Position numbers and translations under genes: made by a program. Source: Symsagittifera roscoffensis (taxonomy: Eukaryota > Xenacoelomorpha > Acoela > Convolutidae). Taken from it: a stretch of DNA of 64,000 nucleotides. The DNA lies in contig NC_087064.1 of assembly GCF_963678635.1 (NCBI RefSeq), positions 53,774,684 through 53,838,683 of the forward strand, in the 5' to 3' direction. Shown here in pieces: positions 21,227 through 32,348 of the stretch; within the stretch, counting starts at the first letter, position 1; every line of letters begins with the position of its first letter. Below the pieces are notes generated by a model that saw nothing but the letters and a program-made list of their open reading frames with translations, did no database searches and had not been told where the DNA came from.

Positions 21227-21306
21227 AACTCAGTTTAAAACTCCCAACGCGGGGCATTTTAGCCCCATGGCTTTATGTCTAAATCCTTGTTCATTATTAT
21301 TATTAT

Positions 21307-22817
21307 ATATCAATCCTGATAGATTGAATCTAATTGTTATGCCATATTTTTCTGTACTTCTTAATGCTTATCCGGTGCATGCAATTTTTTTGAAACAAAA
21401 CTGAAAATTTCACGCAGAGGCGAAGCGGAGTTTCGCACTACCTGCGATACAGCACGAAAATAAACAAAAAATGAGAACAAAATGAAAATTTTGAAAAAAA
21501 ACACGAACCAAAATGTTCGAATGTCTCAATTAAAGATACCTAGGGGCCTAGCTGAAGCTGAAGTTAGGTGTTTCGATAAAATTTTTATACTGATATGGGA
21601 TGAAATGGGCAATTTCACAGAACGGTTTTGCCCAACACCATAGTTGTTTCTCTGCTAAAATAATAAAAGAAGGGCGAAAAATTATGAGAAATTGAACTTT
21701 TATAAAAAAAATAAGGAGAAGCTTTTGCAGGAAAAATTCTCGCAACTGGTTCATTCGATTGAACACCAAGGTAGTTAATAAGAAAAATCAAAAATTTTCT
21801 AAAAAACGGTCAAACGTTCAAAAAGCTGACTTTCCGAAAACAGTACCTTTTTTCTGCAAAAAGAGGTTTGTAGCTGCAGCATAGCAGAGAAGATATCGAA
21901 AACTGGGTTTCTCCATTGACCAAAAAAACTAAGAATTGGCAGAGTGGTTTTCGGGAAAAATCAAAAAGTTTTCGAGAAAAATCACGCAACCTGTTATTTC
22001 GATTTAACGCAAAAACTCAGATTACAAGAGTAATTTTCAAAAAAATGCAATTAGTCTAAAAAAAAACATTTAAAAAAATATTGTCTTTTTCGAGGGACCT
22101 AACTTTTGTGTCAGAAAAACTTGGAGTAATTCATTATGCAGGGGAGCTTTCCTGATCAAATTGTTTCGATTGAACCCAAAAACTCAGATTTGGGAGTGCA
22201 CTTTTTGAGAAACAAAAAAAATTCAAAAACGGTCGAAAAATCGAATTTTTGACTTTTCCGAGGGCTATAACTTTTTGTATCTAAAAATATGGTCGCAGCC
22301 AATTATGCAAGGAACTCCAGTAACAAACATTGCACCCAGGAGTTAAGCATCTCCGCAAATGTTTCAACTAATTTTATTAAACTAGTCGTTAAACTATATT
22401 CCGATTTGATAACGCTTGCTAATCGCAAGCGTAATGAACTTGAGTTCACAAATCAGCTCAAATAGCTCTCATTAAGTTGCCTTTTGCTCGCAATGGCGAT
22501 TTTTAGTCTAATTTTCAATTGTTTTATTTACCTTAGACTCTGCCATATTGTTTATTTCTTATTCTCTGTATTCTAATGGGCCATATATTGCTCCTTGGTA
22601 TCTCATAAGAACGAAACTTATTCGGGTCTCCTGATCTTTTAAATTGAGCAAAAAAGCTGTCATCGCCATCAAATAAATGTTTTCTGAGCCGATTCTTCAG
22701 TTGCTTTATACTTGTTCCAGAAGAACAGATATTTTGCGACAGCCGTTAAACAAGATGACTCGGCTATACTTCCATTTCACCACCACAGTAATTGTTTTTA
22801 ACAAATTGGACAAAATG
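21307..22817. repeat. Dispersed repeat copy (minus orientation) with ~170-bp internal units
   Basis: Read on the minus strand, about 22450-22335 carries the head sequence (cttgcgattagcaagcgtta, tcaaatcggaatatag, a few bases later tttaataaaattagttgaa). From 22330 down to about 21530 follow diverged ~170-bp units with the markers tcaaaaag...ctcccaaatctgag...gggttcaat...ctcccctgcataat. The same head-plus-units order is seen on the + strand at 58825-59700 and 63128-64000. Positions 22450-22817 show nothing I can name. Confidence 0.6.
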
Positions 22818-23636
22818 TGTAACATTCGCCCAAATACTACACAGCGACGGAGCGTAGAAAAAGTACCTATTAACGACTGGTAGGCGTCAGTTACTTTAAT
22901 CCTACTCGTTTTTCACCGTCTCGACCTTGCCAGTTGATTTTCTGGTCTGTTTAGGGCTAAGTAAAAAGTTACTATTTTTAGGCCATCAGTCAAACGACTT
23001 TTAATCAGCTTTCGTTTACATGCGAACACAACCACATAGCTGAGTCTCGGATCCTCAGACTACGTGATTGTCATTAAAAACACGGCTCGAACAACCTATT
23101 TTAATATGTTTTTGTGTGACAGTTCTATATTAAATCCATTGGAGATGGATTGACCCTTTCCTCTTTCTAGCTACTCATATTCTAAAATATCAAACTATAC
23201 CGGTGTTAATTTTTAGAGTTTCACGACATCCAAGTAGCTACAAATTTAGTTTTATATAGTCCCTTCACATAAGACAGTCTCTGGGGGACCAAGCCTCCGC
23301 TCCCGAGATATTCCTGCAATAACGCTCTTATCTCTTCCAATTTGTGGTCCCGGGAGGGTTCCGTGGAATATTTCTTCCCCACCGAAGCTTCCTTCTCCAC
23401 TAATACCGTTTTCCACAATATTTGTCGTTGTTCTGATTTTCTCAGATTTTTTTTGGTCAAAATGGCCGTTTTTCGTATTTCTGAGAAATATCAACTTGAA
23501 AATCGAAATTTTAGAAATAGAAAATTTCAGAATACTTCGACCCTCCTTTCAAGCACTTTTTTGCTGTTAAGGCCTTTTTCTCTCTGATTCGTGCTTCGTC
23601 GGAAGGTTGCGCTGTGCCATCTGGCAGAATGGCACA
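22818..23636 (-). repeat. LTR3, 3' LTR of element B (about 819 bp)
   Basis: On the minus strand it starts TGTGCCATTC at 23636 and ends CGAATGTTACA at 22818, with TG...CA ends matching LTR1 and LTR2. Shared internal blocks with LTR1 include ataagagcgttatt (near 23313-23330), the aaagggt(c/t)(a/g)atccatct block (near 23140-23160) and the GGTCT/AGACC-type hairpin. It is clearly more diverged than LTR1 is from LTR2. Confidence 0.85.
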
Positions 23637-24382
23637 TAATCCCCGGACAATCCCCATCAATGTCACTATTGATCGCATAACACCGGGTTATCGTCAAGTA
23701 GTTATCCAGTTTTCTGTAATCAATCTTACAAATCGCATAAGAAAATGAAATTTATCTACCCCACCTCAACTCACTACGTGTTCACAAATGGCATCGTACT
23801 ACATCTCACTGGCTTTCATTATTTTCACAAAATTTGCACCATGAGGAGTGTCCTAGATAAAATTTCTTTTCTGACTACTTACGTCGTCTTGCCATAAAAT
23901 TTCTTTTCGCTCTTTGTGATTAAAAAGTGGGACGTGGCACGGCCACGCACCCGTTAAAATTAACTTAACATTACTCACCAAGTATAATCAGTTATTTATG
24001 CGGTCCTTTTAATATTAAAACTAAGAAAATCTGTGGCTAGGAAAGTTATTGAGTTACCCACCCTTCTCGAGCGAGTTTACTCAAACTTACCATGTCGCCA
24101 CACAGTGAAATTGTGTCTTGCACAGGTTAAAAACTTCAATAGTGTTTAAATAGGTAAATATACTCACCTATGTTCTATATATACATACATAAATAGTCCT
24201 AACTAAAATTTCTTTTTCAACAATTTAACAATTGTAACAATTTTCAAAGTTTGGTTTGACCAAACTAAATCAAAACAAAAAGTTTAACAAGTTCAATAAT
24301 CAAAATTTGGTTGATTGGTTCAAGTTTTAGCACGCAAAGACAATCAAGTTTTCTCTCCTTCTCTTCTCTTCTTTGTTCATCT
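23637..24382 (-). other. 3' untranslated region and polypurine-like motif of element B
   Basis: On the minus strand the last bases before the LTR are gacattgatggggattgtcc ggggatta (23664-23637), matching the motif ahead of LTR1. The rest is AT-rich with no coding potential. Confidence 0.55.
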
Positions 24383-25990
24383 TCATTCCATCACTTCTCC
24401 ATCTTGATCTTCAGCTTCGCTGTCTTCCAATACTTTCTCCAGCATGTCCATGGAGTTGCGGGCCGTGCCCCAACTCTCCTGTTCCAACAGCCTCGGTTTG
24501 CAACAAGGTAGCAAGTCAACATTAACCTTTTAAACCCGGTTCCTGCAAAAGCTGTTGTGAAGACATAGGCTCACGTTTCGTTCCAGGTCAGCTCTTAAGA
24601 CCTCTTTCTTCTCATCTTCAGTTACACAAGGCGCTTCAGCTACCCGCTTCACCGCCGTGGTGACCGCGTTTCTGTGCGTCAGGAATGCTCTCTTATAGGC
24701 TCCTGGTCCTATATCTAGCTGGAAAGATTGATAGGCTTCCGTGTTCCTCGACATGTGACGCTTCGCGCGTTCATACATCCATGATGTCATCACTGCACGG
24801 AACCAAGGCATCAATCTTTGCCTTGACCATATTCTTTCAATGGCTTTAGGTATCCTCAGAACCTTGCAGGTGGTTCTGAAAAGATCCAATTCACGACTCA
24901 TCTTCACGTTGCTCAGCTGCTCAGGAGTCGGCACGGCCGTCTCCTGTTCACTTGTGTCCGCGTTAGCCTCCAGCCATCTCACTGCCAGCATGGCACTGAC
25001 CACCACGATTGACACCTGTTGATTCTGATCGGGCAACCCCGTAGAGTATAACTCCTCCACGTCCCATACTAGCATCAGATTCCCGCGTTTGGGGTACCAC
25101 AACGTCTGCGCCAAGCAGTGGCAAGGATACTCCCCATGGGTTCTCACTATGTTCCTTCGGGTCCGATACCCTGAGGCTCCCAGCAACGGTTCCACCTCCA
25201 TCAGAATTCTGTGTAAGTCGTCTTTCTCTTCTATGGTGGGGAATTCAGTGGTTAACGCTCCACTCGCTTTCTGTTTCTGGAACTCACTCACATTGCCTTC
25301 ATTTAATCTCAGAAACTCTTCACCCACTACGTCTTGCAACTCGCCTTCAGATCTCTTCGGGACTGCCCGAAAGATCTTTGCCAACAAATCATATGACCTC
25401 TCCGACATTCTGGCCAACCTCACGCACTTTGGCACAGAGAAAAGTTGGTCAATCAACACCTGCTGTGTCCTCGCATCCATCACCACCATGTGTGTAGGAT
25501 ATCTACTATTGCAATATGGTGCGGAGCTTGAACCCACCAGATATCTTGAACCAGTCGGTTTATGATAGGCCTCACTATCTATCAGATTCATCTCGTTCTC
25601 CAGAGCTCCTCTCCAGCCTCCGATCTTCTGCTCCGTCTGCAATGCTCCAGGGAATACTTCCACGCTGAGGGATGTCACTATCTCATGGGCACGCTCCAGG
25701 CACTCAAGCGATTCTATCGAACTCGTCATGCTACAAAATCCCAAGGCTGTGATCAAATTTACATCCGTCACCCCGTGACAGTCCGCGACCAACTCCATAC
25801 CACTCTTATCCGACATGCTCAATCTTCCGTACAATCGTGCCAGTTGCCGATGCTGCTCGCTCAGCGTAACCAGGCAGAGTCCCAGGTTACAAACATGTCC
25901 TTCCATCCCACTGTGTTGAGCCAAGCATGTGCCTTGCTTCAACAGGAGTGGGGATACGATCCACCACGAACCTGACAAAGCAAAGGGCAT
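24383..25990 (-). pseudogene. ORF3 of element B, C-terminal domain
   Basis: The long frame runs 25990-24530 and aligns with A 14440-15830: GMEGHVCNLGL, SVEVFPGALQTEQK, SRYLVGSSSAPYCNSRYP, FSVPKCVRLARMSERSYDLL, GEYPCHCLAQTLWYPKRGNL, MPWFRAVMTSWMYERAKRHM and LCLHNSFCRNR. The stop at 24530-24532 is a lesion: after it the tail continues in another frame (PCCKPRLLEQESWGTA) to TGA 24383-24385, as in A. At the upstream end (near 25900) B jumps straight from the VDRIPTPVEA block to GMEGHVC, lacking about 750 bp that A has, with a frameshift at the junction. Confidence 0.75.
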
Positions 25991-28900
25991 CCTTACGCTT
26001 AGCCCATGCTATCGCAGAATCGTCTTTAGAAATCAACGCTCGCAGAGCTTCCATCAACTCCAGCTCCTGTTCCCGTGATTTTGAATCCTTACTGGCTTCA
26101 TACTCCGCCTTCTTGATGCCCATCAAGCACCAAGCCAACCGTAACTGCAGATCAGTTCTCATGCAAGGATGAGCCAGGTATGCTGCCACCGTCGCAGGTG
26201 CATGCATCGCCTCGTCGAAGTATCTCTGGAGGGCCGCCCTCCAGGAGATTTCTAGTAGTTTTTCCAATCCGATTTCGTTCGCTTCAGAGGACCTTACCGT
26301 GCCGTATTCTTTCTCGCTCCAAGCCATCAGGTGCCCTCTCGCGGAGTTTCTCGCTTTCAACATCTCCACATAACCTCCTGCTGGATCTCCCATGTGGACC
26401 GATTCCGGCACAGTGACTCGACTGTACTCGACCACGTCGAGTTGTCCTTCCAGCTTCAACTTGGCTATGTTGGTCCGCGAGGGCCTGTAATCTTCAAGTC
26501 CTCCAGATCCACATTGACTGATGATCTCCATCTCTAATTTAGTGTCTGCCAGGGTTCGTGCTATTTTCTTTGATCTTACGGCAGTCGTGGTCAGACCTGC
26601 CAAGAGCATAGGGGGTATCAGATTCTCTTTTTCTCCCCCTGTCAGTGTTGCACCATCTCCTTGCCCGCTCTCGCCTGAACGACCTGCGCTCGTTAAAGAG
26701 GTCACCACTGCGCTGGCTCTCGACTTCACCACTCTCGGGTTCATGGCTCGACTTCCTGTTTTGCCTTTTAGTCGCTTCAGCCCCTTCCTGGCTCGTCTGA
26801 CAGGTAATTTCTTTGCAACCTGCTGATCATCGGCACTGTCTTCTGTTACTGACTCGGTCAGAACATCCGACTCTATGGAGTTCACTATTTTCTCCAGGAC
26901 CTCACGCATGATGGGTTGGTTCAATCCCACCTTCATTATGGACTGCGTCCCATATCGCCTTATCACGTCCCATGATCTTTCCATGAAACTCACTCGGCTC
27001 CAGGTTGCCTCTGTCTTGCCTTCTAACTCACTTTGATATCTCTCCCATTCCTCTTCCGGCAGCGTGCTCAGGAAGGATACCCTCATTGATTCTTCGATTT
27101 TTCTCCTCCTTGGTGACTCATGGAGCAATCTCTGCGGATCCCTGCTTCGGCATTCTCTCGCCTGGCTTATTGGGTCTATCGGGGATAAGTCGGCCGACGC
27201 CTCCTTTGTAGGGGACATGAAAGATGATGGCGTCATTAGCAATATACTCCCATCGACTTCCCCATCGTTGTCTTCACTAAAACGGTATTCTAGCAAGTCT
27301 CTCTCTAACGCTCCCAGATCCGTCTCACCCGGTTTTCCCGTCTTTCCCTCGGTGTCGTTATCGTCATCGTCCTGATCCATCAATTCATCATCACCTGCAT
27401 CAGGTTTCGGCCTGGGTCCTGAAGGTCCTTGTCGTGAGTCTATGCCCGAGTCCGGCCGAGCCGGTACGGTCATGTCTCCTGCATGATAAAACAACTCATC
27501 ATTCACCAGGAATTCTACAGACTCCTCGCCATGTGGTGCCAGGTCCTCTATTATTATATATATGCCTCCTCTGCTCTCCTTTGCCACTTCCATCATCACT
27601 ACTTTCACTTCTACTGACCACTTCAGTCTTGAAAAGTCATCCGTGGGAGAATACACTTCGTTCCACATTTCGGCCGAGACCTCTGGTCTCCTGGAAGGTA
27701 GTGCCTTGATCTTTTTGCTACTCCAAGCATCAGGAAATGAGAAGTCAAACGTGTGCGCGGCTGCAACATTCCAGCCGATGAAGCGCGGCTCCATGCCTTC
27801 ACTCCACTTCAGCATTCTCTTCTCTGTATCACGAGCTGCTCCGATGCTAGCGGCAATGATGGGAGATGTGACTCCCAACAACATCCTCCTTATCGGTGGA
27901 TATCGAGGGCATTGGTCCGGCAGCGGCCTGGACCCAGAAAGCCACGCTTGCTGGTTCTCTTTAGCGTGTGCATAGGCCTCTGGTAAGAGTGGCACTCCCA
28001 TAGCCGCTCCTGTATCCTTCACTACTGGTCTTAAGTTCCAAAGCTTCGGGTTGAACTGGATGTGAGAAAGTTCCTCACGGCCCATTCGGCACTTGAAGTG
28101 GTTGTTGAAACCCATCAACATCCAACCTGGCTCCGCTATTCTTCCGAACAGCCTATCGTCACTGGCCAGCTCTCTCAACTCCCTCTGTTCTACCCAGTTC
28201 AGCACGGAACAGTCCACGACTGAGACCAGGTTGACGTACAACACCGAATTCCTGTATGCCTTGACTTGCACGTCCGGGAACTCGAAAGACATCACCGGTC
28301 CATACACCACCGTGACGAATTCCCGCAGTCCGTGAATCAGAGCCAACGGATCGATCCGCATCATGACTGCCAAATCTGTCAGCAAGGGCATGCCACAATA
28401 TTGCTTGCACTCACTCGCATCCGTCGCCACCTTATCTTCTCCCGCGACGCTTCTGCTTTGTTGTAAGAGATATTGGAGCAGGAGAGTCCTCCAGTCTTTC
28501 ATCTTCTTGAGCGAGGCGGTTTCCAACTGTGCATTGAACTCACGACTGGGTCCCTGTAGTTGTTCAGGGCAACGTAACAGCACAAGCAAATCACCCAGTC
28601 GACCGTAGGTCATGGCAATCAGGGTCAGGAGTCCATCCAATCTCAAATCTGCCAACGCTTGGGTGAAGAGATTCGCCAGCCCCTTCACGAAATTTTCGTG
28701 ACCAAATGTCACGTATAAGGCTAAGACCAGGCCAATCGATAACTTCCAAAACTCGCGATCAAACTTTCTGACAAAACTCGCGATCAAGTTCCGGGATGCC
28801 CTAGGATAGCACGTCGACAGGAAGGATGGCGTCCATCCCACTCCCATTCCACCCAAGATAGCATCCGATCGTTCGTACTGTGCCCTCGTGGCTAGCACGT

Positions 28901-29054
28901 CAGCTTGGAACTTGTCCAGTGACATCGTGTTTACGTCCTGCATCAGCTTCAACATCATGCCCCCAGCTAACTCCCGGGCATCAAACAAGTTTTTCAGATA
29001 CACGTGTATCTCTTTTATCACTGCCGGCCGGCGCATGCTCGAACGCGTCCTCAC
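25887..29054 (-). pseudogene. ORF3 of element B, middle region (1,055-codon open frame)
   Basis: This is the longest intact piece of ORF3 in the window. From the N-terminal side it holds the helical domain (SFLSTCYPRASRNLIASF, DGLLTLIAMTYGRLGDLL, CGMPLLTDLAVMMRIDPLAL, EFVTVVYGPVMSFEFPDVQV, NPKLWNLRP), a beta-rich stretch (FSFPDAWSSKKI), an acidic linker (about 27190-27420), the ESPRRRKIEESMRVSFLSTL block, a basic linker, GDPAGGYVEMLKARNSARGH and MRTDLQLRLAWCLMGI. Every block has its counterpart in A in the same order. The lack of stops over 1,055 codons in an otherwise dead element supports relatively recent coding constraint. Upstream protein continues in another frame from about 29035. Confidence 0.8.
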
Positions 29055-29215
29055 CCAAGGTGCACAGCCTTGGTGACAAGTACAACCATATGTTGTTGTG
29101 CGGCTTCGTGCGCAAAGCCATCGCCATGAGATCTTCTTCGGCTGATGTCATGTTTTTCCTGACTGTCCTGCCCTGCTCACTCTCGGCATGATCCATCTGT
29201 CTGAACTAGAGATCG
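29035..29215 (-). pseudogene. ORF3 of element B, short segment between lesions
   Basis: The minus-strand frame gives MALRTKPHNNIWLYLSPRLC TLGEDAFEH, aligned with the A segment around 10440-10515 (LRTKP, then WLYLSPRVAALGADAF). Upstream in B about 90 bp present in A (10218-10310) are missing, and the frame shifts twice here. Confidence 0.6.
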
Positions 29216-30469
29216 TCAGCCACCTGTTGTACTAACAGATGATCGTCGTCCACCCCTGGTCTTAGTTTCAGCAATCTGTATGGCATTGGAAATGTCAGCC
29301 CAAACGGCGGGAAGCTCAGATCGGGACGGGTAGTAATTGTCTGGGTCTACTACTCTGTTCGGGGCCGGAATTATCACGCTGAGCCTCCCCTCTGCTATCG
29401 TTGTGACCATTGTGTATACAAACTGAAGGGGTTCTGGCAATGCAGCGTACCCTGGTGACAACACAAAGACCACCTTCACCACATTATGGGTGAAACGTTG
29501 TTTTGCTGCTGCTTCTACCTCAGCCATCGCCGAGAGCAATGTCATTATCGCCTCACCTATGACCTCGTTGCTCGGGATCGACCCATCCGTCAGACGTGAC
29601 AATAAGCCCCTGCTTTGCAGATGATCATTTGAGCCTGCAACCACTATCACCTGCGGCTCCATACTGACCACCCTTCGTACACTTATCATAATGCCGATCT
29701 CCTGTCCCCAGTCCAATTTAGGTGCCGACAAGAAAATCACGTCGGGCCAAAAGAGAGAACGGGGTGTATAGAGATAATCGGAACTGGCTACGATCAGATA
29801 CTTTGCAGCTTTCATCTCTAAGGGATCGTAAGCTGCGAACAGGCCGTCGCCTATTGGGGCCTTCAGTTTCCCATATCTCTGGTCATCTCCCTCTACCGTG
29901 GTCGTTCGGGGGTAGTCCCTTGAATACTCGCCAGGCGTCTGACCGGGTGGTTTAGCGAACTGCCTGTACATCTTATGATGCTTGTTATTGGGCTTGTTCT
30001 CTGCCTGAAACTTGCCCCTTCGAGCAGGTGGCGTCAATTCCCGGGCTCTCTGTCGGACGTCCGTAAGGGACCGCTTGTTCAAGGGTCCAAAGGTATTGTC
30101 CTGAGGCAACCTGTTCAAGTCTGCATGTCGGAGCGTAGTCGTAGAGCTGAACTGCTCCTGCTCTGCTAGCAGCCAATCCACGCCTGATATCCGATATAAT
30201 CGCGACACCGTGGGACTTTCTCCGCCAATCATTCTCATCGCGTCCTCCCGACACGTCAGGGTATTCATGTTCAATTTCGTGGACATGTCTGTCTTGTACT
30301 GTCCCCAATGACTCGGGTCTGATCGGTTCCAAAGCAGCAGGCTGCCTGGTTCAACACCCTCCGCAGGCACGGCGCTCGTAGACCGTCCTGCTTCTGAAGC
30401 AGGGTTTGCCGTGGCGGGCGGATCGTTCCTCCTAGACACGGTCTGGGAGTTATTTCTGTTCTGAACCAC
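29216..30469 (-). pseudogene. ORF3 of element B, second SGNH-like module
   Basis: The 417-codon open frame aligns with A from about 9150 to 10215: CREDAMRMIGGESPTVSRLY, ISGVDWLLAEQEQFSSTTTL, FAAYDPLEMKAAKYLIVASS, then DYLYTPRSLFWPDVIFLS, VIVVAGSNDHLQSRG (GSND resembles SGNH block III), VVFVLSPGYAALPEPLQFVY and RSELPAVWADISNAI. The frame does not begin with ATG at 30469, so the protein continues upstream toward the gap. The first SGNH hydrolase seen in A would fall inside or beyond the N gap. Confidence 0.75.
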
Positions 30470-30566
30470 TGATCTGCCGAGTCAGCTTTCAAGCGGTTGT
30501 GTTCTGGGAGGAGGAGCAGTCCCTAGCCTCTCTCTCACGTTTGAGCTCGGAGCGGTGGGTGCGGCT

Positions 30567-30766
30567 NNNNNNNNNNNNNNNNNNNNNNNNNNNNNNNNNN
30601 NNNNNNNNNNNNNNNNNNNNNNNNNNNNNNNNNNNNNNNNNNNNNNNNNNNNNNNNNNNNNNNNNNNNNNNNNNNNNNNNNNNNNNNNNNNNNNNNNNNN
30701 NNNNNNNNNNNNNNNNNNNNNNNNNNNNNNNNNNNNNNNNNNNNNNNNNNNNNNNNNNNNNNNNNN
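30567..30766. other. Assembly gap (200 N)
   Basis: Exactly 200 undetermined bases, a conventional placeholder length, so the true distance is unknown. It interrupts element B upstream of ORF3. Confidence 0.98.
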
Positions 30767-31177
30767 ACAACGGGCTATCCACGATGAATAAAGCCCCGAA
30801 AGCAGTGGACTTCAGCGCAAAGGCATGAAGAAAAAAAATAACAATAAAACATTGAGTTTCCATTTTTTACAGTCTGCCCTCATTTTGTTCAACTATTCTA
30901 CAGCCCTTCGTGTAAGTTTTTTTATCGAGGATAAACTACCGAAAGCTTATCATCGAACAACAATTGATTTTAAATCAAAACTGGATAACTGAATATCAAT
31001 TTTCTTTACTTCATACTTTTGTTTACTCTTGGCCCCAAAGGAAAAAACAGGTACAGACATTCTACCTTGCCAGGCGGACACACACTATGCCCCTACGTTA
31101 CGTTACACTCATAATGCAGGAATTTTGCTCAAATTTTACAACTTAAATTACGATCCAGGTGCGGTCTTCTTCCTTTT

Positions 31178-31903
31178 TCAGCCAAACAAGGACTTCGTAG
31201 CCCTTCTGCCGGGATGTTTTGTCTTCTTTCGCCCACCCACACCAGACCTAATGTAGGCCTCAGCTTTGGCCTCCTCAAAGTGTGTCCGCCGGATCAACAT
31301 GCAGGTCCACCCAGGATCACTCAAATAAGCATGGGCGGCACCTGCAGGCAAGTTCTTGACATCGCCAGGACTTTGCACGACACACTCGACACCATGTGGC
31401 AACCCTTCTTCTCTCAAGCGCTGACACCACCCCTGCAACAACGGGGCGGTGGAACGGTTGCACAGGTCACCCACTAACTGACCTATCCAGACATTGAACC
31501 AGATATTCCTGCCAGAAAACCACTGGCCAAGAGTCCAAAGAGGTGGCTCGCAATCCAAATGGAACGCGGTCCAGGCTGGGCGATTGTTGCAAAACACAAC
31601 AAGGTCATGCAACAATTCCATTGGTGCCAAACCTGGACCAAACTCTTCCACGTAAACCTTGTCCAGCCAGGTATCGGGAGGATAGACCGACTCCAGTCGA
31701 ACCGTCTGAAAAAATGTTCCGTCAAAAAAGACCCGACCACAGTCAAATTTCTCCTGCATCTGATCCCACGTCTGGGAAGCCAGTGCACAAATTTCGTCCG
31801 CTGCTAAGGAGAAGCGCAACATACTTCTCCTGGCCACAGCAGGCCGCGGCCAATCAGACTGTTTCGAGTCAACCTCCACTTCTGGAAGAAGACCCGATGA
31901 CAG
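31178..31903 (-). CDS. Unrecognised exon-like ORF
   Basis: The minus-strand frame is open from 31936 to the stop at 31178-31180. A good splice acceptor (tttattttcaattttgtttc acag) ends right before 31903, in phase with the frame, so the coding part is more likely an exon of 31903-31178 than a gene starting at the ATG at 31936. The protein is Trp- and Pro-rich (MELLHDLVVFCNNRPAWTAF, WFSGRNIWFNVWIGQLVGDL) and ends in a basic tail (GGRKKTKHPGRRATKSLFG). Its GC content is higher than the flanks. I do not recognise the family. It could be the last exon of a host gene or a gag-like part of a mobile element. Upstream exons were not found. Confidence 0.4.
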   Translation of the reverse strand: MSSGLLPEVEVDSKQSDWPRPAVARRSMLRFSLAADEICALASQTWDQMQEKFDCGRVFFDGTFFQTVRLESVYPPDTWLDKVYVEEFGPGLAPMELLHDLVVFCNNRPAWTAFHLDCEPPLWTLGQWFSGRNIWFNVWIGQLVGDLCNRSTAPLLQGWCQRLREEGLPHGVECVVQSPGDVKNLPAGAAHAYLSDPGWTCMLIRRTHFEEAKAEAYIRSGVGGRKKTKHPGRRATKSLFG

Positions 31904-31936
31904 CTGTGAAACAAAATTGAAAATAAAATCAAACAT

Positions 31937-32348
31937 TCAATCTGAAAAGGAAAAATGGTAAGCAATTTGCAAATGCAGAATATGACATCATTCCATGTAC
32001 AAGAGAAAAGACAAAACTAAAAAACGTCAAATAAATTAACACAAATAATTTTTAACAGAACTACTATCTTATGTTTTTTTTTATCGCAATCTACTAAGTT
32101 CTCTTATTTCACCTTCACACTCTAATTTCTACAATGATGATACGTCTGTTTCAAATTCAATTCTTCTTCTATTTCTACTTGCTAAATAAAAACCCAAATC
32201 ATCGCTACTACTGATGCTAAAAATATCATAACTCTAACTCCTACTCCACTTCCTTCTAATACTTCTTCTTCTATAATACACAAATTACTCTTCTCTGTAC
32301 ATGCTTTAAGGCTATCGTCATTAACTATACAGACTTATCCCTCGCAAC
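31937..32348. other. AT-rich non-coding stretch
   Basis: No gene, tRNA-like or repeat motif is seen. The bases just before LTR2 (ttatccctcgcaac) lack the polypurine-like motif that precedes LTR1 and LTR3. Confidence 0.5.

Larger units (their letters stand above)
18593..21306 (+). mobile_element. 5'-truncated non-LTR retrotransposon (LINE, CR1/Jockey-like)
   Basis: It contains the C-terminal part of an APE-type endonuclease, a non-LTR reverse transcriptase and the conserved post-RT region on the + strand, followed by a short 3' UTR and an (ATT)n tail at 21291-21306. A small hairpin, GGGGC ATTTTA GCCCC (21251-21266), lies in the 3' UTR. The 5' end lacks the start of the endonuclease and any ORF1, so it is a typical 5'-truncated insertion. 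Two frameshifts (near 19260-19306 and 20535) show it is inactive. It lies between the 3' LTRs of elements A and B. Confidence 0.85.
22818..30566 (-). mobile_element. Element B: second copy of the giant LTR element family, 5' part lost at assembly gap
   Basis: On the minus strand the order is ORF3 (30566 down to 24383), ~750 bp non-coding, a polypurine-like motif and LTR3 (23636-22818). This mirrors the 3' half of element A, and the ORF3 proteins align over nearly the whole shared length. Gag, protease, RT and integrase would lie right of 30566, where the sequence is interrupted by 200 N; the sequence beyond the gap does not resemble pol. B is diverged from A throughout, so it is a different subfamily rather than a recent duplicate. 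Confidence 0.8.

Noticed and set aside
23221-23587. Open frames of ~80 codons on both strands
   Set aside because: They lie inside LTR3 and are not conserved as protein in LTR1 or LTR2.
25089-29191. Many + strand open frames over element B
   Set aside because: They are shadows of the long minus-strand ORF3, which aligns with element A.
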